Assembly (NCBI RefSeq): GCF_037996765.1
Contig: NZ_JBBNAD010000004.1
Span: 186,001-250,000 of the forward strand
Direction of reading: 5' to 3'
Origin: Bdellovibrio sp. GT3
GTDB taxonomy: Bacteria > Bdellovibrionota > Bdellovibrionia > Bdellovibrionales > Bdellovibrionaceae
Length of the DNA stretch: 64,000 nucleotides
Every line of letters starts with the position of its first letter. The first letter of the stretch is position 1. This document shows, piece by piece, positions 7,955 to 16,847 of this stretch. The notes under the pieces were generated by a model. That model was not told the DNA's origin and did no database searches. It saw nothing but the letters and a program-made list of their open reading frames with translations. A program made the translations under genes and the position numbers.

Positions 7955-9115
7955 CTATGGCTTAATCATTACGCCAATAATTCTGTACGGTTTTCCGTTT
8001 GCTTTGAATCTACGTGCTTTAGGGGAGGACAGGAAGCTATTGTCCGACAAAAAGTCGCTGACATAACCGCCGTTGGTTCCCCACTCCGTTTTAATCTGCA
8101 CATCTCCCGCCTGTCTTTTGTCAGAGGTCTCATAGACGAGGACGGCACCCTTCGGAGCATCATCCGGAGATTTAATGATGCCTTTATAGGGTTCATCCAT
8201 CAGGTTGACGAAGCCTTGAGCCTTTAAATCTCTGACTGCGTTCTTGGCAAAACCACCCGGAGGACGACTTTTAACCAAGCCACCTGATTGCAATGCTGTC
8301 TTCACATACGAATAGCACCAACCTGTGGAGTGGGGCTCCTTGTTTCGGACACCGGCTTTGATCGTTTTTGCGACTTTGCTGCTATTTGAATAGTTTGTCA
8401 CTGTGGGAAAGTTTTTCCACTCATGCTCGGTCATTGTGTATTTGCGTTTTTTATAAAGATCAAAGTTTGTTTTTTTGGATTTCGTAGCCGCCGCAATTTC
8501 AGAATTCTCTTTGGGCTTCTTTTTGGCAGCATCATCCAAGGCTTTCGTTGCGATATTCTGCAGGTCATTGCGATTGGTTTCGCTGCTGCCGCAGGTACCG
8601 TTCAATTTACAATTTCCACCCATGCCGGCTTCTGTTTTTGCAGAGTCGGGCATAGCCTCATTGGGATCGACACTTTTATCTTCGTTCGACGGTGGAGAAG
8701 GCTGCGGGTCACCGGACTTGCGGGAGGATTCAGCCAATGCATTTTCAGGGTTTTGCAATTCCATGTCTTCGCCATCGCGGAACTTCAACCATGGATTTTT
8801 CTTGTTGTAGTAAACCCAAACCACGTCACCGACTTTGGTTTTTGATTTGCCTTTGCCAAGTTTGGTAATGCGAACCTGAACGGCGTAGGAGCCAGGAGAG
8901 TTCATGCGCGTCGTGGTAACCACTTCGGCTTTCGATCCCGTGGGGACTGTTGACAGGATATTTCTGGAGGCTTTTGTGAACTCAGGCGAGGAGCGACCGT
9001 TCACTCTGCCGTTGAAAACAAGCTCACGAATGTTGTCAGATTCTTGCGCATGTGCGAAAGCTCCAAGCAACATCAATGATGTCGTAATCAAGAGTGTCTT
9101 AAGTCGTTTAATCAA
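7955..9115 (-). CDS. Secreted protein: N-terminal SH3-like domain plus C-terminal NlpC/CHAP-like domain
   Basis: The start is placed at TTG 9115, seven bases after GAGGGG and opening a signal peptide ending FAHA; the longer frame to 9238 would bury it. Residues ~25-110 (from VFNGRVNGRSSPEF to VWVYY) match the N-terminal domain of the protein at 22427. A Pro/Ser/Lys-rich linker follows. The C-terminal ~150 residues resemble an NlpC/CHAP amidohydrolase: STGWCYSYVKTAL with a candidate nucleophilic Cys, and AGDVQIKTEW then GGYVSDF, where active relatives often have His in place of this Asp. Probably wall-binding; enzyme activity is doubtful. Confidence 0.7.
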   Translation of the reverse strand: MIKRLKTLLITTSLMLLGAFAHAQESDNIRELVFNGRVNGRSSPEFTKASRNILSTVPTGSKAEVVTTTRMNSPGSYAVQVRITKLGKGKSKTKVGDVVWVYYNKKNPWLKFRDGEDMELQNPENALAESSRKSGDPQPSPPSNEDKSVDPNEAMPDSAKTEAGMGGNCKLNGTCGSSETNRNDLQNIATKALDDAAKKKPKENSEIAAATKSKKTNFDLYKKRKYTMTEHEWKNFPTVTNYSNSSKVAKTIKAGVRNKEPHSTGWCYSYVKTALQSGGLVKSRPPGGFAKNAVRDLKAQGFVNLMDEPYKGIIKSPDDAPKGAVLVYETSDKRQAGDVQIKTEWGTNGGYVSDFLSDNSFLSSPKARRFKANGKPYRIIGVMIKP

Positions 9116-9368
9116 ACAATACCCCTCACTGGACTTTTCGGCGAAATGGCCAAAATCATGAGTGCTTTTGAGTATTTCGGCCACTTTCGGGGAGTTTGTG
9201 CGACATAATATTTCTGAGAGAATTTTAGTATTTATCAAAAAAACCCATGATTACAGTACTTTAGCTTCATTTTGAGAATTCCAGGTAAATTCGGGGCTTT
9301 GGAAAGCCTCTTGCCCGAGGTGCTATTTTGGAAGAAAGTAGGTCCACCAACAGGAGTTTCGGTTTCCT

Positions 9369-10574
9369 ATGAAAGTTACTTTTGAAGACATTCAAAAAGC
9401 GCGCGAGCTTATTAAAGATATCATCAGCCCGACTGAGATGAGTCACTCCATCAGTGCGAGCAATCTCCTGAACAGTGAAGTGTATTTCAAATTCGAAAAC
9501 ACTCAGCGTACGGGCAGCTTTAAATTCCGTGGAGCTTTCAATAAAATTTCAAATTTGAGTGCCGAAGAAAAAGCCCGCGGAGTGGTGGCAAGCTCTGCCG
9601 GAAATCACGCGCAAGGTGTGGCGTTGTCGGCAAGGTTGGCGGGCGTGAAGTCCACCATCGTGATGCCAGAGAATTGCTCGATCAGCAAAGCGACGGCGAC
9701 TCGGGCTTACGGTGCGAACGTGATTCTTAAAGGTGAAATCTATGATGAAGCCTACGAACACGCACAGAAGCTTGAAAAAGAACACGGGTATACTTTCGTA
9801 CATCCTTATCAGGACCCATTCGTGATCGCAGGCCAGGGCACAATTGGAATTGAAATTCTGGAGAAAGTTCCAGATCTGGACACCGTGATTATTCCAATCG
9901 GTGGTGGCGGACTTATCAGCGGAGTGGCGCTGGCGGTAAAAACCCTGAATCCTAAAATCCGTGTGATCGGCGTGCAAAGTGATCGTTCGCCGGGAATGGC
10001 CTGTCTTTACAACAAACAAACTCCTGATCAAAAAAAGAAACGGGCGGCAACGATTGCGGATGGTATCGCGATCAAGAATCCGTCACAGATTATTTACGAC
10101 AGCTTTATTTCCAAGTATGTCGATCAGGTGGTGACGGTCAGTGATGACGAAATTGCCGAAGCGATTGTATTCCTGATGGAGCGTGCAAAAACAGTGGCCG
10201 AGGGCTCTGGAGCGGCGGCGATGGCAGCGGCCATGCATGCGGGAATTAATCTGGGCAAGAAGTGCTGTGTGATCATCAGTGGTGGCAACATCGACTTGAA
10301 TATCGTCAGCAAAATCATTGATCGTGGTCAGGCGTTGCGTGGGAAATTGTGTGAACTCTCTGTGATCGTCGACGATTTGCCGGGGAACTTAAGTAATTTG
10401 ACCCAGGTTATTGCGGCAGAAAAAGCCAATGTTCTTGAAGTTCGTCATGACCGTGTATCGCAAGGTTTGTCTTTGCGTGAAACCAGAATTGATTTTGTGT
10501 TGGAGACTTCCAGCATTGAACATGTGGAAAAAATCAAAAAAGCCCTGGAAGCATCCGGAGCTAAAATTATTTAG
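9369..10574 (+). CDS. ilvA: Threonine ammonia-lyase (PLP enzyme with C-terminal ACT domain)
   Basis: Deaminates threonine to 2-oxobutanoate, the entry to isoleucine synthesis or threonine catabolism. The 401-residue protein is a fold type II PLP enzyme: Lys52 in GSFKFRGAF binds PLP, SSAGNHAQGVA binds substrate, and IPIGGGGLISG binds the cofactor phosphate. The last ~75 residues form a single ACT-like domain, the 'short' ACT-bearing form, so allosteric control by amino acids is plausible. Its stop overlaps the convergent solute-binding gene by 8 bases. ATG 9369 follows AGGAGTTTCGG. Confidence 0.93.
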   Translation: MKVTFEDIQKARELIKDIISPTEMSHSISASNLLNSEVYFKFENTQRTGSFKFRGAFNKISNLSAEEKARGVVASSAGNHAQGVALSARLAGVKSTIVMPENCSISKATATRAYGANVILKGEIYDEAYEHAQKLEKEHGYTFVHPYQDPFVIAGQGTIGIEILEKVPDLDTVIIPIGGGGLISGVALAVKTLNPKIRVIGVQSDRSPGMACLYNKQTPDQKKKRAATIADGIAIKNPSQIIYDSFISKYVDQVVTVSDDEIAEAIVFLMERAKTVAEGSGAAAMAAAMHAGINLGKKCCVIISGGNIDLNIVSKIIDRGQALRGKLCELSVIVDDLPGNLSNLTQVIAAEKANVLEVRHDRVSQGLSLRETRIDFVLETSSIEHVEKIKKALEASGAKII

Positions 10575-11358
10575 TTGGATCCGGTGTCGTTGAGTGGGGG
10601 TCCCAATCAGGGACTCCGTATTTCATCAGGATGCGCGCCAATTCACCGTTTTGGCGCATCTCTATCAAGCCCTTGGAAAAAACCTTGGCATATTCTTCCG
10701 ACTTTTTATTGGCCGGGGAAAACGCCATAAACAGCTTTGCATCATTGGCAACTGTGGAGCTGACGGCTTTGTATTCGTCAGGATTTATTTTCATTTCGGC
10801 CAGAACCGTGCGCAGAACCAGCTGATTTTCGATGAAGGCATCCAGACGTTTGCTTTCCATCATTTTCAGAATTTGCTCCAGGGGATGTTCGCCCGATATG
10901 GATACAAAGATTTCCCGATTTTCATTGATGATGCGATCCACATCACCGCCGTAGGCATAACCGTTGATGACCCCAATTTTTTTACCCGTCAGGGAGGAGT
11001 AATCCTTGTAAGTCCAATTGGAGTCTTTTTTGACGAAGAAGAAATCCTGGCCAAGTCCCAGTGTTTTTGTCGGGAAGACAAAATCGGGGCAATCGTTATA
11101 GTTGGCACCCACAACGGCGGTGGCCTTATTTTTACGGGTTTCATTGACCGCACGGGCCCAATTGACCATCGAGAACTTTACTTTGTGGCCGGCTTTTTCA
11201 AAGATTTTGGTGGCGACTTCAACCATATACCCTGGAGCCGAGCTGCTGTCGCAGACGTATGGGCACCATGCATCGGATCGAACTAGAATCGTGTCAGCTT
11301 TCGCCGGCAGCGACTGAATTCCGAAGATGAGTATGATTGCAGACACAAGAGTTTTCAT
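10567..11358 (-). CDS. Periplasmic solute-binding protein, family 3 (amino-acid type)
   Basis: A 263-residue protein with a signal peptide ending LPAKA. The two-lobed family-3 solute-binding fold (amino-acid type) is suggested by GYMVEVATKIFEKAGHKVKF, the hinge-region GKKIGVINGYAYG, and the C-terminal GLIEMRQNGELARILMKYG. It has a Cys pair (WCPYVC) near the N terminus. No permease or ATPase gene adjoins it, so it is an orphan that could feed a distant transporter or act as a sensor. It overlaps ilvA tail-to-tail. Confidence 0.85.
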   Translation of the reverse strand: MKTLVSAIILIFGIQSLPAKADTILVRSDAWCPYVCDSSSAPGYMVEVATKIFEKAGHKVKFSMVNWARAVNETRKNKATAVVGANYNDCPDFVFPTKTLGLGQDFFFVKKDSNWTYKDYSSLTGKKIGVINGYAYGGDVDRIINENREIFVSISGEHPLEQILKMMESKRLDAFIENQLVLRTVLAEMKINPDEYKAVSSTVANDAKLFMAFSPANKKSEEYAKVFSKGLIEMRQNGELARILMKYGVPDWDPHSTTPDPTK

Positions 11359-11625
11359 TTCAAGCCGCCCCTAATTCTTACGGCTGCTTCATTCGTTACC
11401 GTGTCTTTCAACAAGTTACCAATTCAAAATCAGTTATTACTAAGTTGTAACTGCAGCGGGTGGTCGAATTTAAAGAAATTGCTCTATGGATTTCAGAGGA
11501 GAAATAAACTAATTCTAGTGTTCCACGAGATTGTGTGAGATTGCTTTTTTCGAGAGTAATTTAGGTCGCAAAAAGTAGCTCTGTGAAACATAAGATGCTT
11601 AGCGCCCCTAACGGACGCAGTAGTT

Positions 11626-12123
11626 CTAGAAATCGACTTTGCGAACGAAGTGGCATGTGTATCCGCCCGGATTTTTCAGCAAGTAATCCTGATGATACCC
11701 CTCTGCAGACCAAAATGGAGAGGCCTCTTCAACTGTGGTGGCAGCTGGCTTGCCCCAAGCACCGGATTTGTCCACACGGGCAATGACCTTTTCGGCCGTT
11801 TGTTTTTGCTCTTCGGAGGTATAGAAAATCTCGCTGCGATATTGGGTGCCAATGTCGTTACCTTGGCGGTTTTCCGTGGTTGGATCATGGATTTTGAAAA
11901 AATAGAGCAGAAGATTCTCGTAAGACAGTTGATCTGGATTGAATTCAACTTTGACGGATTCAGCATGATTTGTCGTGCCGGTTTTGACTTCGTTGTAGGT
12001 GGCATTTTGGGTGTTGCCACCCATGTAACCCACTTCAGTCTTCATGACCCCAGGCAGTTTGCGTAAAAGGTCCTCCATGCCCCAAAAACAACCACCAGCC
12101 AGGTATGCGATTTCTGATTTCAT
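11626..12123 (-). CDS. msrA: Peptide-methionine (S)-S-oxide reductase
   Basis: Reduces methionine-S-sulfoxide in proteins, repairing oxidative damage. The 165-residue protein has the hallmark GGCFWGMED with the catalytic Cys near residue 12, the following GYMGG, and the conserved NHAESVKVEF and IHDPTT segments. The distal recycling Cys may be in GGYTCHF. ATG 12123 follows AAGGGGGCTCC. It starts 18 bases after the hydantoinase-B-like gene and appears to be the last gene of that operon. No signal peptide, so cytosolic. Confidence 0.95.
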   Translation of the reverse strand: MKSEIAYLAGGCFWGMEDLLRKLPGVMKTEVGYMGGNTQNATYNEVKTGTTNHAESVKVEFNPDQLSYENLLLYFFKIHDPTTENRQGNDIGTQYRSEIFYTSEEQKQTAEKVIARVDKSGAWGKPAATTVEEASPFWSAEGYHQDYLLKNPGGYTCHFVRKVDF

Positions 12124-12141
12124 GGAGCCCCCTTGTTTAAG

Positions 12142-13560
12142 CTATTCGACAATGACCTTTGTTTCCGGTCGGCCGTAGCCACCGCCAGATCCTGAGCAGA
12201 AGCTCACGATCTCGCCTTTTAGAATCTTTTGTTGTCCCAATACAGGCAAGCTCTTTGTTGTGCCTGCGTGTTCAATGGTGACCTCGGAAGGGTCCCCATG
12301 CGAGCAATTTTTTGGCAAGCGAGGGCGATGCAAAGTCATATCTGTCAACCACGCTGCTTGGAGATCTTCCAAGGCCTCGATTTTACAAATCATGCCGCGA
12401 CCACCGTTGAACTTTCCTTTTCCACCGATGGAGTTGCGACGGTCGATACGGTGAATACGCACCGGGAACTGTCTTTCCAAAGTCTCGACCGACAGGGTTT
12501 CAATGTGGGCACTGCGTCCTTCAACTTCAGACGTTGCTCCCTGACCACCACCGATGCTCAGGAAAGTCTGAGTGGACTCATGATTCAGTTGCACCAAAAG
12601 GGGAGTGGTTGAGCTAAGTGATTTTTCATTTTTAGTGTGAATGTATGACAAAGCCAGATCGACAGCCGTTTTCAGTGCCGCCACTCCGCAGGTCATTCCC
12701 TTCAAAGTTGACGCCGGGTACTTGGCCATCAACCAGCAGCCCGCGGGCTTGGTGACTTGTAAAATTGAAAAAGAACCTGTGTTTGCATAGCGATCAAAGC
12801 CGTAGAAATCACTGATGGCTTTAAAACAAGTCCCATAAGCCGCTGACTCTGTCAGGTGCAGGGTTTTGGCAGCCGAAGTGCCCCCGAAATCCATGGCAAC
12901 GCGTCCGTCCTGAATTTCCAGATTCAAGCGCAGCAATTCGCCACTATCCAAAACAACATCAACCCGCGTTTCACCAGAGGCTCTTTCGGAAATCTTTTGC
13001 ACCGCCAGTTTCTTGGACAGATGCAGATAGTCTTCGATCAGTTCGCCGGTGACGGAAATTCCAGTGCCTTCGATTGTGTCATGCAGCTTTTGAGCACTGG
13101 CAATCATGTCTGCGCATTGTACTTTGATCCACTCCGTGAAATTCGCCGGGCATGCAGGGTGAGCACTCATCGCTCCCAGAATCATTTCATTGAGCTGACC
13201 TTTTTGGCGTAAAGGAGTCGGGGGAATTCTGAGGCCTTCTTCTTCGACACTTTTTGCGAACTTGATGTTCTTGTTCAAAGTTCGGCGGTTGACCCAGATC
13301 AGATCTTCGGAAACGGCCATGATAAAAGTGATTTCATCCAGGGTCGTTCCACCGCTGTAAGGATCGTTCAATAGGGCAATATCGCCTTCAGCCAATTTCA
13401 AATACTTTGAAGCGGTGTTGGCAGCCGTCACCAAAGTGCCATAGGAGACCGGGTTGCTTCCACGTACCATGAGTACGTCATTTTCAGTTGTAAGCAGGGC
13501 TGATTCGCCTTGCAGGAAATCAGAAAGCAAAGAATGAAAAAGTTCGATATGGTAAGACAT
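12142..13560 (-). CDS. Hydantoinase B / oxoprolinase-like protein (HyuB family)
   Basis: A 472-residue protein with the HyuB signatures DIALLNDPYSGGTTLDEITF near the N terminus, VAMDFGGTSA in the middle, and SGSGGGYG at the C terminus. HyuB proteins pair with HyuA to hydrolyse cyclic amides (5-oxoproline, hydantoins, acetone-type carboxylases) with ATP. It starts 3 bases after the HyuA-like gene ends. It is shorter than typical HyuB (about 520-600 residues), and its partner is strongly reduced, so the substrate and even the reaction are uncertain. Start ATG 13560. Confidence 0.82.
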   Translation of the reverse strand: MSYHIELFHSLLSDFLQGESALLTTENDVLMVRGSNPVSYGTLVTAANTASKYLKLAEGDIALLNDPYSGGTTLDEITFIMAVSEDLIWVNRRTLNKNIKFAKSVEEEGLRIPPTPLRQKGQLNEMILGAMSAHPACPANFTEWIKVQCADMIASAQKLHDTIEGTGISVTGELIEDYLHLSKKLAVQKISERASGETRVDVVLDSGELLRLNLEIQDGRVAMDFGGTSAAKTLHLTESAAYGTCFKAISDFYGFDRYANTGSFSILQVTKPAGCWLMAKYPASTLKGMTCGVAALKTAVDLALSYIHTKNEKSLSSTTPLLVQLNHESTQTFLSIGGGQGATSEVEGRSAHIETLSVETLERQFPVRIHRIDRRNSIGGKGKFNGGRGMICKIEALEDLQAAWLTDMTLHRPRLPKNCSHGDPSEVTIEHAGTTKSLPVLGQQKILKGEIVSFCSGSGGGYGRPETKVIVE

Positions 13561-13563
13561 AAA

Positions 13564-14916
13564 TTAAACCTTCGCCTTCATGCCCACCGCAACCACGGCG
13601 CGGGCTTCAGCAAAATCCTGATCATCAATAGTGGCATTGCTGTCTTTTTTGAAACCATTTGCAAAAAGCTCAGCCAGGGGGCCTGTGACTTTGATTTTTT
13701 TATTCTGGCGATGCAGAAGGGATTCCATCACGATTTTCTGCATGCCCAGGCTTTGCATTTCTTTGATCACAGTTGAAATTTCAAGATTGCGATCATAACT
13801 GGATTTAACCAGAGTCAGAAGAGCGGTTTTAAATTTTTGAATTCCCGCAGCCACAGTACGATCCTGCAGTCCCTCTGTTTTGGTCAGTTTGGCGTTCTCA
13901 GTCCAAAGATCAATCAGTGTGGGTTTTTGCCCGCGACCGATACTCATTGGGCCGGGTTCCCAACCCTCAATGCTGTTGCTGAAATCAAAGTGTTTGAATG
14001 AGTTCAGTTTTAAACCCATTGTCGGTTGAATCTTCAGTGGACGAATTTGCACACTTTTGATTTCAACTTTGCCCCAAGGACTTTCCCAGGTGTTGCTCCA
14101 CGAGTTGGGAGAGATCAATACAAAGTCCTCAAGTCCCAGATGCAAAACATCCATCTGGGATTTTTGATACTGCAGTCCCAGCGCGCTATAGGAACCAAAT
14201 AGACTGCCCACGCATTTGTGAGTCTCGTCCTGAAAGATTTCACCTTCAGCGCCTACGAAAAATACGCTGGCCTCGGAGACAGCATCTTTCATGCCCTCAA
14301 GAAGATCTTTTTTCAGATCCTGAAACAGGCCGGAGACAGTGGCGTTAAGCGCATTTTTTCTCCAACGAGTGACCTCGTCCTGATTTTCAGTTTTTTCAGG
14401 GATGTAAACTTCGATGCCTTTTGCCTTGAACAACTCAAGCGCCTGCTTTTCATGTGCAGGATTGATGTTCGCATGCAAAAAGTGAAGACAGACCTTTTTG
14501 ATATTCATCAAAAGAATTTTTGCGGCAATGCCTTCAATTTCCTGGTCGTCCAACGGATGCAGAATCTGACCTGAAGCCAGCACTCTTTCGCGGACGGAAA
14601 AATGCAGTTCGGAAGAAGTGAGTGCTGATCCTGAGCAACCGCGAAGTTCAAGCCAGTTTTCAAAACCCTCGGTCGTTACATGTGCAACGGCACCGGAGAG
14701 TTTATAATCCATGAGTTTGTCGGAAATTCTCAGGCTCACGAAAGCTTTGGCAATGCCTTTGTCTTTGTGAGTTGAAAGGAATTGTTGAAGAGAATTCTTT
14801 AAGTTCTCACGGGACAGGTAGGCGCGTTTGGCTGCAACCGTGTTTGATCCATCCAGCAGAATATATTCTGCGAAGGATTCGCCCACACTTACACCTAACA
14901 TGAAACTGTTTTGCAT
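13564..14916 (-). CDS. Reduced hydantoinase A / oxoprolinase-like protein (HyuA family)
   Basis: A 450-residue protein; typical HyuA is about 650-700. Matches to the family include VTTEGFENWLELRG (cf. the HyuA VTT-GFxD segment) and EPGPMSIGRGQKPTLIDLWT (cf. GPGPA-YGRGG-xxTxTDA). The first phosphate-binding loop, normally a GGTFTD-type sequence, reads VSVGESFAEYIL, so ASKHA-type ATP binding looks damaged. It is the first gene of a three-gene operon with HyuB-like and msrA. It may be a non-ATP-using or scaffold subunit. Assignment rests on the C-terminal motifs and the HyuB partner. Confidence 0.68.
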   Translation of the reverse strand: MQNSFMLGVSVGESFAEYILLDGSNTVAAKRAYLSRENLKNSLQQFLSTHKDKGIAKAFVSLRISDKLMDYKLSGAVAHVTTEGFENWLELRGCSGSALTSSELHFSVRERVLASGQILHPLDDQEIEGIAAKILLMNIKKVCLHFLHANINPAHEKQALELFKAKGIEVYIPEKTENQDEVTRWRKNALNATVSGLFQDLKKDLLEGMKDAVSEASVFFVGAEGEIFQDETHKCVGSLFGSYSALGLQYQKSQMDVLHLGLEDFVLISPNSWSNTWESPWGKVEIKSVQIRPLKIQPTMGLKLNSFKHFDFSNSIEGWEPGPMSIGRGQKPTLIDLWTENAKLTKTEGLQDRTVAAGIQKFKTALLTLVKSSYDRNLEISTVIKEMQSLGMQKIVMESLLHRQNKKIKVTGPLAELFANGFKKDSNATIDDQDFAEARAVVAVGMKAKV

Positions 14917-15009
14917 TTTTAAACGCTCTCTATTGAAATCGCACTAGAATGTGTTAAAGCTAGGCGATCAGATATAGCAAAGATATGGCCGTAAGAAAAG
15001 GATTGTTAC

Positions 15010-16152
15010 GTGAAGATTTCTCCAGAAATTCTAAATCTAGTACCCTACAAACCTGGAAAACCGATCTCCGAGACTCAGCGCGAATACGGCTTGAAAACCG
15101 TTTATAAGCTTGCCAGCAATGAAAACCCGCTAGGGCCGAGTCCTAAAGCTATGGATGCCGTTAAAAAAGCACTGGAGCACCAAAATCTTTATCCAGATCC
15201 TTCTCATTATGAGCTTTTACATACAATTTCAAAACAATGGGGTTTCCCGACAAATCAACTTGCAATCGGCAATGGCAGTGATGAGTTGATCGATCTGCTA
15301 ACACGCATTTTCTGTGAGCCGAAGCAGGGGGTTTTGACTTCCGTGGCCGCTTTTAATGCCTATGAAGTGAGTGCCGCAGCGAACAGAGCGGCGATTCGCA
15401 AGGTGCCTTTGACTTCGGGATATCGTTTTGACTTGGAAGCGATTGCTGATTACTTCTTTGCCCATCCCGAACAGGATATCCGTCTGATTTTTGTTTCAAA
15501 TCCGAATAATCCTACAGGAACGTATGCCTCCAAAGCCGAAATCGAATCTTTCCTGGAGCGCGTTGGAAATCGTGATGATGTCATGGTTGTCTTCGACGAG
15601 GCTTATAACGAATTTGTGCGAGCTGAAGACTATGCATCTGCGCAAAATTACATGAGCAAATACAATAACCTGATTGTTTTGCGCACCTTCTCGAAAATAT
15701 ACGGTTTGGCGGGCTTCCGCATTGGGGCGATGATCGCGCCAGCCGCTGTGGTGGAGGTTTTTAACCGTGTGCGCAAGCCGTTCAATGTCAATGATTTAGC
15801 GCAAGTGGCTGCAAATGCGGCCCTGCAAGATAAAGAATTCCTACAACGCTCGCAGCAAATTTGCTGGAAAGGGCTTGATTACTTCTACAAGAAATTAGAA
15901 GAATTAGGCCTGCCGTACATTCATTCCCAAGGTAACTTCGTCATGTTTGACACACTTCGTGACGCGGTTAAAGTCAATGAAGCCTTGCTTCGTCGTGGGA
16001 TCATCATGCGCCCTGTTCTTAATTATGGGTTCAAGACGCATATGCGTTTGAGTGTCGGACTTGATCATGAAAACGAAGCTGCAATTGCGGCTTTGAAAGA
16101 AGTGCTCAAAGAGATTCCTATTTTGGCTGGAACACCGATTCCAACAGTTTAG
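15010..16152 (+). CDS. hisC: Histidinol-phosphate aminotransferase (PLP, class II)
   Basis: Transaminates imidazole acetol-phosphate with glutamate in histidine synthesis; related enzymes also act on aromatic keto acids. 380 residues. Visible features are YKLASNENPLGPSP at the N terminus, SNPNNPTGTY, FDEAYNEF with the PLP-ring Asp, and the PLP Lys229 in RTFSKIYGLAGFRIG. GTG 15010 follows AAGGATTGTTAC. It stands alone with cmk, away from other his genes, a linkage common for the aromatic/HisC-like enzymes; the symbol is therefore probable, not certain. Confidence 0.9.
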   Translation: MKISPEILNLVPYKPGKPISETQREYGLKTVYKLASNENPLGPSPKAMDAVKKALEHQNLYPDPSHYELLHTISKQWGFPTNQLAIGNGSDELIDLLTRIFCEPKQGVLTSVAAFNAYEVSAAANRAAIRKVPLTSGYRFDLEAIADYFFAHPEQDIRLIFVSNPNNPTGTYASKAEIESFLERVGNRDDVMVVFDEAYNEFVRAEDYASAQNYMSKYNNLIVLRTFSKIYGLAGFRIGAMIAPAAVVEVFNRVRKPFNVNDLAQVAANAALQDKEFLQRSQQICWKGLDYFYKKLEELGLPYIHSQGNFVMFDTLRDAVKVNEALLRRGIIMRPVLNYGFKTHMRLSVGLDHENEAAIAALKEVLKEIPILAGTPIPTV

Positions 16153-16193
16153 TTTTCTCGGCATTTTGTGTAGATTGGATTTTTGGAGTGGAA

Positions 16194-16847
16194 ATGGGAT
16201 TAGTAGTAACGATCGATGGACCTGCGGCCTCTGGTAAATCTTCAGTGAGCCGTGAACTTGCCCACCGCCTTGGCTGGAAGTGGGTTTCTACAGGTGCCTT
16301 CTATCGTGGCTTGGCCTATGCCGCTATTCAATTGAATGTGGACCTTGATGACGTGACGGCTTTGGCTGAATTGACTCATAATCCAGTTTGGAACGTGAGC
16401 CTGGAAGCGGATCGCACGCGCGTGTATTTCAAAAATCAAGATGTAACAGACGCGATTGCTCACGAAACCGTTGGTAACTTCGCTTCCAAAGTCAGTCATT
16501 ACCCTGAAGTTCGTAAAGCTTTGTTGGATGCGCAACGCAATTGCAGCAATGGTGAACATGGACTTGTGGCGGAAGGCCGTGATTGCGGAACAGTTGTATT
16601 CCCAACAGCTGAAGCCAAAGTTTATCTGACAGCATCCTCTGAACACAGAGCTGCTCGTCGTGCGACAGAGTTGGGTCTTGATCACGGTGACATGGTAAAA
16701 GCGCAAAAACAACGCGATCACCAGGACTCCACTCGTAAAGCGGCACCTATGTCAGTTCCGACAGGCGCTTTGGAACTTGATTCCACTGAATTGGACCTGC
16801 AACAGGTCGTCGACAAAGTCGAAGCTTTCGTAAAATCTAAAATCTAA
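16194..16847 (+). CDS. cmk: Cytidylate kinase (CMP/dCMP kinase)
   Basis: Phosphorylates CMP and dCMP to the diphosphates. I chose ATG 16194 because GGAG at 16185-16188 lies 5 bases upstream; GTG 16188 would overlap it. The 217-residue product has the P-loop TIDGPAASGKSS, the nucleotide-monophosphate segment WVSTGAFYRGLA, and EGRDCGTVVFP followed by LTASSEHRAARRA, all typical of Cmk. It lies 41 bases after hisC. Its stop codon falls inside the left end of the 99-bp palindrome. Confidence 0.95.
   Translation: MGLVVTIDGPAASGKSSVSRELAHRLGWKWVSTGAFYRGLAYAAIQLNVDLDDVTALAELTHNPVWNVSLEADRTRVYFKNQDVTDAIAHETVGNFASKVSHYPEVRKALLDAQRNCSNGEHGLVAEGRDCGTVVFPTAEAKVYLTASSEHRAARRATELGLDHGDMVKAQKQRDHQDSTRKAAPMSVPTGALELDSTELDLQQVVDKVEAFVKSKI

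Noticed and set aside
9116-9238. N-terminal extension of the SH3/NlpC-like protein
   Set aside because: TTG 9115 has a good ribosome site and opens a signal peptide; the extension has neither.
10594-11286. 230-codon open frame opposite the solute-binding gene
   Set aside because: The minus frame has signal peptide and family motifs; the plus frame has none.
11359-11625. Possible tRNA or small RNA in the longest gap
   Set aside because: No cloverleaf, no paired arms and no terminator visible.
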